Position numbers and translations under genes: made by a program. This document shows positions 35,001-46,486 of a stretch of DNA of 64,000 nucleotides, one piece after another. Within the stretch, counting starts at the first letter, position 1, and every line of letters begins with the position of its first letter. Below the pieces are notes generated by a model. It saw only the letters and a program-made list of their open reading frames with translations, was not told the origin of the DNA and made no database searches. The stretch comes from Sipunculus nudus (taxonomy: Eukaryota > Annelida > Sipuncula > Golfingiida > Sipunculidae): contig CM049310.1 in NCBI GenBank assembly GCA_026874595.1, forward strand, positions 76,007,056 to 76,071,055, given 5' to 3'.

Positions 35001-38000
35001 AGGTAAAAGTTCTTTTGATCTGTCTGGCAAGATTTTTTGGTTTAGATAAAATAAATCAATCATGATTCATGAAATATACTAGCATATCATAAGGGACCAG
35101 AAATTCTGAACATTTTAGAAGCTCTGACAATTATTTCAGGCTGACAGTAAGTAGGAGATGTACTGTATGTAAACTGTTACAGAAATATTCATGATAATCT
35201 AGAATGTCCAAATTGACATAATTTATTTGTTTTTTTTTTTTACCAGATCTGTATTACAGATCATCTTTTATGTACCTTTTAAAAATCACCACATGAAGTG
35301 ACCACTTTTGTGTGTGTTTTTCTTTGATTGTTGTCTGTTGGATGTCAGAAGAAAAGTTTAATGGACTTTGAATAAACTTGATTCTTGGGTCTTTTTCTCA
35401 CTTTTCTGTAGTACTTATTAAAGGGACTTATTCACAGACTAAGTATGTTAAACATGTATGCAATTTAGTGTGTTCTCCCTAATATATTATGGTATTAAAG
35501 TGAAAAAGAATCAGTTAATTTAGGGACCAGGGGTAAAAGGGGTATACACTTTCTGAGAGGCTTCTATTTTCTTGTTGTACAGAGTGTTAATGTATAAGAG
35601 TATATAATTTTAGTCTACAGCCCATGTATTTGTAAATTGTTCCTTTTTTCTATACCAGATACACAAAGTTGATGACCCCTACTTGTTCCTGAAACCAATG
35701 AAAATAGAAGACTTACAACTCAGAGCAAAAATAATCAGACAAATCAAGGAAACACAGTTCTTCATTGAGCTAGGTGAATACACATTTTATTAATGTTAAA
35801 AATCTTGAATGCGTATCATACAAAAACTCTTCAAGTATTACAATTTGGTATAAAAAAGGTCTTTGTGAAAATTTTGCCTGTTGCTTACACACCAGCATTC
35901 AAATATCTCTCTCTCAGTCTTGAGATAAGTCTCTCTGGATCTCTAGATCTCTCTCTCGATGATCTATTGATCAATCTCAAATATTATAGATCATTCTTGT
36001 TTGGTATTTGGAATATTTTTGTTGCAAAATACAGCTAATGTGATAGTAATATTTAGGTACAGCTTTAACTAGAAAGTAAATATATTTTTACATGTTAGAA
36101 GGAGTAAATTTTAACCACATTTGATATAAATGTCTAAACAGGTAATATTATGTAATGGGGGTAAACAGGTTGCTATACTTGTGACATCATAATTGTATAA
36201 TGCCTATAGATTATATGATTAGCCAATTTTTGCAGGGAAGGGTATCCCAAGAACAACATACCAGATATACCTGTGTGCAAGACGGATGTTCCAGGAAGAC
36301 CTCTCTGCTGGAGAGTGAGTTTGATAGTTTTCACCTGTGTTTGTTCTTTTGTCCATTAATATAAAGAAGTGATTGAAAATATTTGAACCTTTTTTTTCAC
36401 AACCATGTCGAATCTGACTTCTTAAATTAAGTTTAAAGGGGTTTAATCACCTAAAAAGCATGTTGAATTAACATGAAAAATAGTGTCTTTTCTGTGAAAT
36501 AAATTGGTACCTTCCCAAATATATCCATGAAACCACTGGTTTACTCCTGTTCACAAGTGTTAACACAGGCATTAACATAAACACAGCGCTTCATAAACTA
36601 TGTGCGGCACCTCTCCAGAACACCTGTCAATCACTAGATCCCCTGACTGACTTGGCCCAAAAATGTAATACATGTTTCCGCAGGTTGAAACCATACATGT
36701 TGCAATGATTCTGGACTGTGACCTGGTACACAGACTCACACTGTGTTACCCGTGTCATTTTCAGCTGAGGCCCATGGACCTATCATACAAATCTGTTATG
36801 ACAGGTTCTACAATGAATTCACATTTGGCCCATGAACTGTAATGTCCACCCAGCAGAAACATATCAGAGGACATGAAGGTCCATGTATGGACTAGTTTGA
36901 CTATTCTCTGTATGAGATCTGTTTGGCATGCGCAAAGTTGGACCTTGGGTCATGCCGGCCTTGCCATTGAAACAGACATGTGGACTGTGGTTATTAAAAT
37001 GCAGAACCATAAAGAGGTGTTAAACAGCTCAAGGAGAGGTACTGAGAGCATATGCTGGGATGGTTTTGCATGGAAAGTTTTGTGCAAAGTAAAAGTGATC
37101 TGATAGTGTAAAAGAATAGACATAATATTACTCTTGATCATGTCACTTTAACCCATAAAATGTTCTCATTGATTTTCCAGCACAATTATTTATGACAGAA
37201 TTGATAATTGGTCCAAGTTTGGACTTGTTAGTGTTTAAAATAAATAGAATATGCAGTTTACTGGCAGCTTTGATAACTCTTGGCTTCAGTTATGAATTAC
37301 CATAAAAATTGATAATGGAAAAAAAAATATCATCAAAATGTTTCACAAATTTCACCCTTTTATGTATTTCATATGAATATCTCTTGTATTTGAGTAAACT
37401 GAGATGTTCTCACAGTAAAATTAAACTGATCAGAGGTCACAAGGACTGCACAAGGAGATCAAACTCTATCTTCTTTTTCACAGATGGTCTGAAGAAGAAA
37501 CAAAGAAACTTGTAAAACTTCATGCCATATATGGAAATAACTGGGTAAAGATCGGGGAGAAGCTGGGGAGGAGCAACCAGTGTGTGTTTGATAAATGGAA
37601 ACTGATTGAAAAGCCAGGTAGGTTTATTTAGGATATGAATACATAGATGCAGTACCTGCTTTGATAACAAACTTTCCACAATCATTATTGTAGTATGGTA
37701 TGGTGCATGTGGAGATGTGACATGATACAACATAGTTCACCAATGTTGCATTTGCATTTAAATACAGAACTGTAAGAATCTCTGCATTTGCTTTTGATTA
37801 TGTAACGAAAAAATTTAATTTTCAGATGCAAATGTAGTTCTTATATAATGGCTGTAAATTTTATGATCAGAAAAACTTCATTATGAGTAGGTTATAGTTT
37901 TTAAAAGCTCATCTCAGATGGGAAATATTATGGTATACCCACTAGGGATGTAACTGCATTTTAGAATCTGTGCATTGAATTGCAAGCCCCTGACTAAATT

Positions 38001-41000
38001 GAAAACCGTTATTACTTATAACCTCTGAATAGATTCAGTTCGATTATAATTTTTAGCTCAGCTGACTGTAAGACTTGCTTCTAGACTTATTTTAAAGGAC
38101 ATTTGCATTTGTATTTGATAAAATTTAAATATTAGATATTTAATTACATAAGTTGCACTTGATTTATTTCAAACATTTGCGTTTAAGTGTAGTGAGTTTT
38201 ATTTGGACATATTGATTGGCTCCAACACACCTGAACCACTGGTTGGTTCTGTACATCAGTACACTAAACAGAGCCCAGCTTACCTGAAATCGCTGCCAAA
38301 ATTTATTTAAGCTAAAGTGAGTCACCTTTTGTGATCAGAATGAGAATCGGGTGCTCAAAAAGTACAAAACAACAAATGGGCTTGAATAAACAATGCAAAT
38401 TAAGTTTATAATCAAAGATTGGTAACAGACAATAATGTATCACATTTAAAATGGATGACCAAATGGTTTAAAATATATTTAACATCTCAAAATGAATGAT
38501 AAACCTTTTAAGCAATTTAAGACATTCAGTATTTTGCCAGATGAAGCTGAGCCAGGAGAGTAGTAGTCAGCCATGTTTTGGCCAAGACAGCCACAACTGT
38601 TGATTTTTACCATGGTTCTGGGCGCTGAAACTGATATACTAGATGGGGATGGACTTGATGGTTTGTGCAATGCTTTTCCTTTCAGACAATACAGGTAAAT
38701 GGAGCATGGAGGAGGAGAAGGTGCTGATCAAAGCAGTTAAACACTTCACAGGCTTAGAGGACTTGACAGGGGTGCATTATAATCTACCGTGGCAAGCCGT
38801 GGCCAAGATGGTGGAGTCGCGAAGTGCAAAACAGTGCCGGAATCACTGGTAAGCATAAAGGACCTGATTTGAAAATTTAGATCTCTAATGCTACACATTT
38901 CATAGGAGCAGTAAATCGGAGGACGGGGAAAACAAGAACTATTTGTATTGTTAAACATTTCTCGAACATTAGTTTATTACATACATTTAAGTTATAAATG
39001 TGAGTATACATCAGTGGCAACAGTAAAATAAATGATTTCAGCTTTAGTAACAAGCCAGTATTAGTAAAAACTAGATCACAAACAGACAGGTTGCATTCAG
39101 TCTGTAGACTTGTGCTCTCATATAGTTACTATATGCAAAGGGATGTTATTATTTAGTTCAAGAGCCTGTCTAAATGTGATAATGATATACTAGATGAGAG
39201 CTCTGAGGAATGTATAAGGAACATTTCTGAAAATAAATTTTGTACTTTAAGACTTTTTTCACTTACAACCAAAAGTCATTAGCTAGATATCACAGATATT
39301 TATTTTAGTTATTCTGTTCTCACAAATTTTGTCAGTAGAATACGCTCCCAAGGCAGCGGAAATCTTGCACTTCTAAAGAAGCAACTGATTTTCACGCTGC
39401 CAGCTTTGACGGTTTATGATATATTTAGACACCAGATGGCGGTTTGTTGTCCACTGAAATAAACATGCGTACGATGTGACAAGCAGCCCATCAGATGCCA
39501 ATAAACAAACACTCGACAGGCATCCTGGCTCCGCCCATTGCCGCGCTTCAAGCGCCGTTTGATGAGTTTCCGGTAGAATTTAAATTGCTCCCTCTGCATT
39601 CTCGCATCATCGACCGATTCCATTATGACATTATGACTGTGTTAGCGTAGCCATGTATCTGTTGTCTGCAGAACTGAAACCAGCCAGCGAGGTGTGCACG
39701 CAGCCTTTGTTGTTACGTTTCGTTTGGAATACAGCTCACCGGCCGAGCATCCTATGTGCCCAAGGCCCTAAGCAAACCACGTCAGGGGCAATTCTCTCTT
39801 AGCCGGTGGCCTGTTCAGACGGTTACGCTGGGGGATGAGCTGTCACTCAAAAAGAAATGAATATGATTGGCTCCGTGTATTCCTGGCTTGGCTTTGTCTT
39901 TTAGCACAAGGTCTCATCTGATTGGACAAAAATACAGTGCTCCCCTCTGGTGTTGCAAAGCAGGATACGAGGTCATAACAAACAGCGCCTTACGATATAG
40001 GAAGTAGCCCTATAGGTAAAGCGCTGTGTGAAGAGCGTATCAGTAGAACAACTTTCACTCAGTTTCAGCTTGACTTAAATGTGTAACACTTGAGTCCTGA
40101 ACAGTCATCTGACTCATCTGTTATTATGAGTGCAAGCAGAATGACTTTAATTGATAAAATTACTATGTTTCCACTAGTTTATATAAACATACAAACAAGT
40201 TTTTCCTGACAATCACACTTTTTAAGATGCTGATGCCCATATTACTTTAAAATTTACCAAAGTCTTCACAGAATCTTCCACCTTGTGAGGTATCTGTGAT
40301 GTTTGAGGCCAGCTAATCATTCAACCAATCACAGAGTATGTTACAAACATGTCCTGCCCTCTTGTGGGAAAACATAGAAACCAGCCCAAAAGAAAAGGCA
40401 TTTGAGAAAGCAAATGCTGTGTAAAGAGCATATATGTCTCCCCATTAACTCTGCTGTTGTGTTAACTTATAGTCATTTATTATTTTTTCACAAGGCCAAC
40501 AATGCTTGCCTCACATGGAGGGTTTAAGGGAAACCACATTCCATTCCAAAGTAAAACCAAGATTCAGCTGCTGAATGTGTGAGTATCATCTCATCCTGAT
40601 TATCTTCTTACACCATTAAAAATTTCCTACCATTTAACATAACAATTTTATCATGGAATTATGGTATATCTATGGGATTATGATATATTCCATGGACCAT
40701 CTGTTTGTCTGTCTTTCCATCCGTCCATCAAGTTTTAGTGTCACCAGAATAATTTACCAGGGCTCCTGGTTACCATAACTACTTACCAATAAATTATCTT
40801 ACCATCTTCGAAAACCCATTCATATTTAATGAGGTCAAAGGTCACCAGGCTGCTTTCTTGAGTTCCAGGTCACCAGGAATATGAATTATAATTAATATTA
40901 ACCAATATAATATCTCACCTAAATTTGATTCCTGGCAGAATCCATCAAAATTCTTGAATATTTAAAGATGTCAGAGGTCACAAGACACACAATGTGCATA

Positions 41001-44000
41001 TAAGCAGTTCTATCGCTCTGTTACAAGGAGACCCTGGTAAGATGACCACTTGTTTTGGTTCTGGACTAATGTAAATATTCGTTAATAACTTACCGCTAAC
41101 ATAACCACCCGACCAACCCAACCACTGTAGTTAGTCCTGCAATAATGTATTTTCTGTGTTCTTTTACAGAATTTGTAACCAAGATGTATATGACGAGTCA
41201 GAGTTGGACTGGTCAGTCATCTCTAAAACATTAGGCAGGTAAGTTAGACCATTATGGTCCTTTGTAATAGTTATGCTGTTTGGTGAATTCAAAATTGTGA
41301 GTTGTAATAATTGTGAGTGTGAAAATACTTAAAAAGTACTATGTAAATAGTTTTCTCATATGTATACAATTTTCCTTACTTTATTGCAGATTTTATTTTT
41401 GTGATATATTTTTATTTAGACTTGTTTAGGCTACCAGACAATACGCTACAAATGTAGAAAACATCACACAAATACTAATTGGACTTCTTGCCAAAATCAG
41501 TTTCTCTGGCTCATCCTAGGTGGCACTGTTACATGACACTGTCTCCCCCCTCCCCCCCCCCCCCACACACACACAATTACACACACATACTCACTGACCA
41601 TATCATCTAATGCAATTGATAACCTGAAGAATTGCATCGTGCTATTATTGTCTTTTCAGCAATTTCCCTCCACAGTACCTGGCTGCAAAATGGTCTAAAA
41701 TGAAAGCTCGGATCCCTAACCACTATGTATTATCATTTGAAGGTAAAAACTTATTGACACCTATTCATTTTGTGTTATCATTTGAAGGTAAAGAATTCTT
41801 GATATCTAGTCACTATTATATTTTGAAGTTAAAGAATTCTTGGCACCTGGTCAATCTGTATTATCATTTGAAGGTAAAGTATTCTTGATACCTAGTCACT
41901 CTGTATTTTCATTTTAACGTACAGAATTCTTGATACCCAGTCACTCTGTATTATCATTTGAAGGTATAGACATTAATCAAGTGTTTCTTGCAGTCAGCAT
42001 TGAGGGGACATTTTGCATACTTAATTCACTTTTTTTTAGTTACATGTATTTATTACCCAGCTAGAGTGAAGCTTTAAAGGCTGGTGTTTTAGCAAGCTCA
42101 GCCATGACACAGTTTCAACAAATTAAATATTTGGTAGAGAGATTAGTGAAATAATATTTTTGTAATCTTTCATTATCTTCTCTATAAAGAATATAACCAA
42201 CACTTTAGAACTACACTGTGTACATTTAGATTGCCATAATAAATCAATGTCATGACCAGCATATAAAGGAGATAAATTCTGTCTAACTATTATGAAATTT
42301 ATGATGAGAGTTATTGATTTGTATCCTTCCACCAGCAGTTATTGAAAGAAGTACTTGAGTCCAAGCATTTCTAACCAATTGGCAGTTGAGTCTGAAATCA
42401 TGACTCAAGTTCTTGTGTAGGTCTGCATATTAAACTTATGTGGTATTTATGTAATTATTTAGGCTTACATCTGTATCAAGATTAATCATTGTATTCCCAG
42501 ACAAAGTGGGGGTATACTATGTTTTCATGACGGTCCCACTGCCACCGCCGCATATAAATCTTGTTGGCGTGATAAATCAAAATATTTTTACAGATCTTTA
42601 CCAAACTTGGTATATGTATAGATATGGGTGAGAGGACGACGTCTATTTAAAATGAGGTCATGACCTTTACTAGGAAAGTGTATTTGACCTTGAATATATC
42701 CAATTTTGGGGAAAATCACACAAATACTTAAATATCTAAAAAATATTGGCATGGATTTATCCCGAAATCAAGTTGATTGAAGATCATGGATAGGGTTGTC
42801 CTGTTCTAGAAACTGGTGGCGCCACCTATTATTCTTTACTTGTTTTAGTGCCTTTTAATACCCCCAAAAGTGCCACTTGACAGTACTGTGAGCATTATAA
42901 GTCAAAAACTAATGGACAGATTTCTTTTATATTATGCATATACATAGATATGGGTTATAGGATGATGTTTATTTAAATCTTTAATATCTCAGTAAGGGAT
43001 ACATGGAATGATCCAAAAATCAAATTGACCGAAGATCTTGGATAGCTTTGTCTTTTGCTGAAGACAGGTGGAGCCACCTTGTGTCGTTTTCCTGTTAAAA
43101 TGATTTTAATGCAATAATTGTGTTAGAATTTGAGGTACAGTCACCAAACCCACAGGTTTGATGCATCTTATCAACGGCTAGGTCAAGTTCAAACATGGAT
43201 GACCTTGATGCATTTTTTCAAGGTCACAGCAGTGATTATGCTTAAATGATATTACCGGTAGGGCAATAACTCAAAAAGTATTTATGGTGCAGTCACCAAA
43301 CCTACAGTTTAGATACATCTAATCAAGGGCTAGGCCAACTTCGAATATTGATGACCTTGATGCATTTTTCAAGGTCACAGAGGCTATAATGCTAAAATGA
43401 TGTTAACTTTAATATCTCACTGAGGGATGCATGGATTGGTCCAAAAATCAAATTGACATAAGATCTTCGATAGCATTGTTTTCTGCAGAAGACAGGTGGT
43501 GCCACCTTATGTTGTTTTCTTGCTAAAATGATATTTAAACGGAATAACTTTGTAAGAATTTGAGGTACAGTCACCAAACCCACAAGTTTGATGCATCTTA
43601 TCAATGGCTAGGTCAAATTTGAACATGGATGACCTTGATACAATTTTTCAAGGTCACAGCAGCGATAACGTTAAAATAAAATTACGGCAATAACTCCAAA
43701 AAAAATTGTTGGTACAGTCACCAGACTTACAGGTTAGATGCATCTTATCAAGGGCTGGGGGGAGGGGGGGTAATTGTCTAGGGATACTTTGGCACCTACG
43801 GTACCAAGAAATATCTAGTTATGCAGTAGTTAAATGCTGCATTTTGGTATGACTCCTTTCAGTTAACCACTGCTTGCTTTGGTAGGTTATGCTTTGTTTC
43901 ACCACCAGGCAGCTGGCACAGGGCCAAGGAGGCCTAATTTTGCTTTGAGCTGAACACACCCAGTCGCATGTTTACTAAAAAATAAACATATAAAGATTTC

Positions 44001-44878
44001 AGGAGTTGGTGACATAAGTAATAACATATAAGCAAAATTTCACTGGACAGGATTTAGATAAAAAAAAGTTACACTGACATCTGATGAGATATATTAGCAT
44101 ATAATTGACCTATCCATGAACTCTATGCGACCTTAATTGCATATTCATTCAATGAATAATCATAAGCATGGGAATAACTTGCAAATAATCTTGTGACCTT
44201 AAACATTGTAAAGCGTCAATCATCTGACAAAAACAAAATTTTGCATAATTTGACAGAGCTCTGTCAAACAGAACAAGTGTAGTCAGTAAATACTACCAGT
44301 ACCCATGTCAGCATGTTTTCCAGGATATTTTTTTATATGAAGGAGACAGTATAAAAAGTTCTAGGCTATAGTTTGCGGGAGCCATTCCTCTGACTACCGA
44401 GTGAATAATGTCTTACCTGGCACATAATTTGTATGAGACGAATAATCCAATATATATATTGAAACACAGTTCATATATGACTGTGATATAGTAAACAGTG
44501 GTCAGGTGATACTAGTTGATGATGTCATGTGAATACACCGTCATGCGTTATCGCCCTTTGTTATGTTAATTTATTATGTTATTTGCAGCTGTCACTACCA
44601 TGGGCATGGAAGTCCATGTGTGTAGGAGCGTTTTGGGGGCTTATTATAATAATAATTTAAACGGGCAGAGTATTTAGGCTGTGGTGGATAGGTCAATTCC
44701 AGACCAACTCTTCTAGGAAGGTAACTTTTTAATTCATGTTCATGATTGAATATTGTGTTATTGAATATTTTAATTACATGTTCAAAACATTGCTGATCTC
44801 ATTCCAGATCTGACTGATAAACTTGTGGACCTTTTCCGGAAGAAGCATAAGATGAAGAGGAAATTGATAAAATCTTAA
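30686..44878 (+). CDS. TTF1: TTF1-like RNA polymerase I termination factor, Myb/SANT-domain (whole gene, 10 coding exons)
   Basis: Nuclear/nucleolar DNA-binding protein of the TTF1/Reb1 family. In animals it binds terminator boxes downstream of (and upstream of) rRNA genes, stops Pol I, arrests replication forks and remodels rDNA chromatin. Exons: 30686-32006, 34926-35002, 35659-35773, 36236-36314, 37484-37617, 38686-38848, 40495-40578, 41170-41238, 41660-41742, 44808-44878. They total 2196 bp, 731 residues. Residues 1-440 are a disordered, Lys-rich region; 441-530 form the first helical DNA-binding segment; the first Myb repeat (EWSEEETKKLVKLH ... NNWVKIGEKLGRSNQ) is about 530-570; the second (GKWSMEEEKVLIKAVKHF ... 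QCRNHW) about 579-630; a third, Myb-like stretch (LDWSVISKTLG ... AAKWSKMKARI) spans about 670-698. The first ATG in the open frame is 30686; a GTG at 30599 is not a plausible eukaryotic start. TTF1 rather than DMTF1 is supported by the repeat order, the basic N-terminus and the HGNNW-x-x-IG pattern. Confidence 0.88.
32413..33106. mobile_element. hAT-type MITE with exact 8-bp target duplication
   Basis: Ends CAGGGTTGG (32413) and CCAACCCTG (33106) are inverted. The flanks GTAAGGAA (32405-32412) and GTAAGGAA (33107-33114) are a perfect 8-bp TSD. Both subterminal zones carry AAATACAAATAC repeats in direct and inverted orientation, typical transposase-binding-type arrays. A 96-residue ORF on the minus strand (32906-32616) shows no recognisable transposase motif. 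It lies in TTF1 intron 1. Confidence 0.9.
33453..34779 (+). mobile_element. Helentron-like element I with ~280-bp tandem core
   Basis: Left hairpin: TATCCGC and AAAAC (33453-33464) pair with GTTTT and GCGGATA (33468-33480). The first 12 bases, TATCCGCCAAAA, recur exactly inverted at 34735-34746. The right hairpin AGTCG-CTTGT-CGACT (34752-34766) is followed by CTAG ending at 34779 before TT. The core holds about four units with the phrase ATATCTCGGGAACC (about 33685, 33962, 34235 and 34388). A second repeated phrase, GGTCACATGTGAACTGGTGC, is at 33582 and 34286. Non-coding. It lies in TTF1 intron 1, 146 bp before exon 2. Confidence 0.7.
34926..35002 (+). CDS. TTF1: TTF1 exon 2
   Basis: Acceptor TCTTGCAG, donor GTAAAA. 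It encodes GVKVNSGKWTKSEKKQLQKN and WKHFFE, the start of the DNA-binding region (G-x-W-T/S-x-x-E pattern). Confidence 0.9.
35003..35658. other. TTF1 intron 2
   Basis: No repeat end or RNA recognised. Confidence 0.5.
35659..35773 (+). CDS. TTF1: TTF1 exon 3
   Basis: Acceptor TATACCAG, donor GTGAAT. It encodes IHKVDDPYLFLKPMK and a charged helix ending QFFIEL. Phase 1 on the right side. Confidence 0.88.
36236..36314 (+). CDS. TTF1: TTF1 exon 4
   Basis: Acceptor TTTTGCAG, donor GTGAGT. It encodes GKGIPRTTYQIYLCARRMF and QEDLSAG, matching the IPRT-x-x-x-(I/V)Y segment of TTF1/Reb1 proteins. Confidence 0.9.
36315..37483. other. TTF1 intron 4
   Basis: Holds two overlapping 60-80-codon ORFs around 36.87-37.14 kb without any motif. 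Nothing else recognised. Confidence 0.5.
37484..37617 (+). CDS. TTF1: TTF1 exon 5 (Myb repeat)
   Basis: Acceptor TTTTCACAG, donor GTAGGT. It encodes a canonical Myb/SANT repeat: W-S-E-E-E, then HAIYGNNWVKIGEKLGRSN and CVFDKWK. Confidence 0.94.
37618..38685. other. TTF1 intron 5
   Basis: Contains an isolated 20-bp family A left end (TAGCTCAGCTGACTGTAAG at about 38054). Otherwise unassigned. Confidence 0.5.
38686..38848 (+). CDS. TTF1: TTF1 exon 6 (Myb repeat)
   Basis: Acceptor CTTTCAG, donor GTAAGC. It encodes the second repeat GKWSMEEEKVLIKAVKHF, with an inserted loop (TGLEDLTGVHYN) before LPWQAVAKMV and RSAKQCRNHW. The TTF1 family has a comparable long loop. Confidence 0.94.
39341..40039. 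mobile_element. Non-autonomous DNA transposon with 9-bp target duplication
   Basis: Flanked by TCAGTAGAA at 39332-39340 and 40040-40048, an exact 9-bp direct repeat. The ends are TACGCTC and GAGCGTA, with a second shared block CAGCG at the same offset (6 bp inside the 7-bp TIR) on both sides. It is markedly less AT-rich than the surrounding intron. One minus-strand ORF of 69 codons (39623-39414) is basic but not recognised. The short TIR plus 9-bp TSD would fit a Mutator- or Merlin-like element. It lies in TTF1 intron 6. Confidence 0.8.
40495..40578 (+). CDS. TTF1: TTF1 exon 7
   Basis: Acceptor CACAAG, donor GTGAGT. It completes the Trp of NHW and encodes PTMLASHGGFKGNHIPF and KTKIQLLN. Confidence 0.88.
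40579..41169. other. TTF1 intron 7
   Basis: Unassigned; a few phrases resemble the decayed A2-type repeats (GTCAAAGGTCACCAGG). Confidence 0.4.
41170..41238 (+). CDS. TTF1: TTF1 exon 8
   Basis: Acceptor TTTTACAG, donor GTAAGT. It encodes VICNQDVYDESELDWSVISK and TLG, the first part of the third Myb-like segment. Confidence 0.9.
41545..41564. repeat. C-rich/CA simple repeat
   Basis: Poly-C with one T interruption, followed by a short (AC)n run. Confidence 0.85.
41660..41742 (+). CDS. TTF1: TTF1 exon 9
   Basis: Acceptor CTTTTCAG, donor GTAAAA at 41743. It encodes NFPPQYLAAKWSKMKARIP and NHYVLSFE. The 3' end and donor are the first unit of a six-unit tandem array. Confidence 0.9.
41715..41985 (+). 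repeat. TTF1: Six-unit tandem array of the TTF1 exon 9 end and splice donor (~45 bp)
   Basis: The exon end and donor (TGTATTATCATTTGAAG, then GTAAA and about 20 intronic bases ending ATTCTTGATACC) recur head to tail. Donor-like positions are 41743 (used here), 41788, one near 41827 (lost GT), 41874, one near 41919 (GTACAG) and 41964 (GTATAG). Unit 2 keeps exon end and donor nearly perfect and lies exactly 45 bp from the first donor. The intervening frame is open and would add 15 residues. Unit 4 is out of frame. Confidence 0.88.
42490..43818 (+). mobile_element. Helentron-like element II with ~440-bp tandem core
   Basis: Left end GTATTCCCAGACAAAGTGGG, with TATTCCC pairing to GGGGTATA. An inverted near copy, GTCTAGGGATAC, lies at 43776-43787 (10 of 12 match). 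The right hairpin TTGGCACC (43789-43796) pairs with GGTACCAA (43800-43807), one mismatch, and CTAG ends at 43818 before TT. The core has repeated units with the phrases CAGGTGGTGCCACCT and GTACAGTCACCAAACC (about 43135, 43290 and 43565). Non-coding. It lies in TTF1 intron 9. Confidence 0.65.
44808..44878 (+). CDS. TTF1: TTF1 exon 10 (C-terminal)
   Basis: Acceptor CATTCCAG. It encodes DLTDKLVDLF and a basic tail RKKHKMKRKLIKS before TAA. The phase fits exon 9. Confidence 0.85.
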
Positions 44879-46486
44879 AAGAAAAACAGGATTTTGTAGC
44901 TCGGCTTTGATATATTCTGACACCTTTCTGTGTCAGTCATCTGACAGGCTGTTAGATAGGCACAAATCATAAATGTTAATAAAAGATAATAACAGAAGGT
45001 TTTAATATGAAATCCAGACAGAGGGATAGAAACCATTTTGCATTTTATAGTTATATAGTGTGTGCTTTATACAAACACATATCCCTGTCATCATAGAAAA
45101 ATTTAACAAAACAAGCCCTGTATTATCATCAAAAATGTACCAGGTACCTGTAGAATTTTACTTTTCCATTTTGACATAAATGCTGTAGAATTTATTTCTC
45201 AGTTGTAACATATTTGCAAAATATTTGATGAATACAGTTAGTGGCATGATAATCACTTAATTTTGATGTATATATTTTATATAATTTAATAACAGTAAAT
45301 TAATGATATATGATCAGCTCAGCAAGTATAACTTTAAGAGACCAAAAAAAAACGAGTTATGCACAAGAAAATCAGTCAATTGATCCTTTCAAATTTAATG
45401 ACAGGTTTGAAATTTTCCTTTTAATATTCAGATCTCAGTTGGAGCTGGACCATGTCTTGTAGTTATTAAAACTATGTTGCTTTCATTATTTTCATTTAAA
45501 GGTAGGATTTTAAATGGTTAAAAAAATATTTATCACAAATAATCTCATCTTTCGATTGTCCAAGAAGTGAAAATTAGAGATATTATTTGAAGAAGAGGCA
45601 GTACAGAGTATAAACTGACAATATGATACATCACAAACATTGTTTGACCAATGTGGGTGGTATAGATAAATGATACAATGAAATGTGTAATGTAAAATCA
45701 TAACAAGAACACTGTATTTTAGACTACTCCAGATAAGTCAGTGAATTGTATGGTGTGGGTTTGCAGAAAAAAACTGAATAATTAGCCCTTATATGCAGGT
45801 GTGAAGAACTGTTTGCACAGAATAAAATGGTTCACATTGCTAAATCTAAGGAATGTTATTGGTGGTAGTAGGAGTCTCTTGTAGGTGAAATAAAGTGTTT
45901 CTGAATAAATGTTCAGGATTTGTACAAATTCTACAAGGCAAAAAAAATTAATATCCTGCTGCACAAGTTGAATTTACCAATCCACATGCCTATTTTAATT
46001 ACATTATGTCAGCTACTGTTATGGATTAATTTTACATTCCTTGATGAGAAGATCGGTACGAACACATATATAACCAATATATATTATAATTTAGTATTGG
46101 TTGATAAAAATATTATATGGATTGTATTCTTCAAATCGTGTATGACTATAAAATCATTTTGCTTGGTGGTATCAGCATTTATTCATGTATTATTTTTGTG
46201 AAGGTATACCTTGTTACAGAATTCAGGTTGTTTCCTGTTATTAAGAAAATAATGTATCTTGATGACAGAACCTCAGATTTCCATGTCTTTTTTTTTCAGA
46301 ATTTTTTTTTCTGAAATTATATGTAAGGAACCAAAATTAACCTCCATTAAATGCTTCTTGACGTGTGAAAAGAAATTTTAACTGATGCTAGGAATAGCAT
46401 ATTAATGGAATGTTCATAATGATATGGGCAATGTACAGTACATATCAACGTACCAGCAGTATACTTCTTGAAAAATGTCTGACCTT
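44879..46486. other. Intergenic, AT-rich, no gene recognised
   Basis: Starts with the TTF1 3' UTR. Short ORFs at 45.5-46.3 kb are Ile/Leu/Phe-rich products of AT-rich DNA. Confidence 0.5.
44978..44983 (+). terminator. Candidate poly(A) signal for TTF1
   Basis: AATAAA 100 bp after the stop codon. Position is reasonable; usage is unproven. Confidence 0.4.

Noticed and set aside
41700-41888. 62-codon plus-strand ORF as a separate small gene
   Set aside because: It is the read-through of TTF1 exon 9 into its tandem donor array, reported as such.
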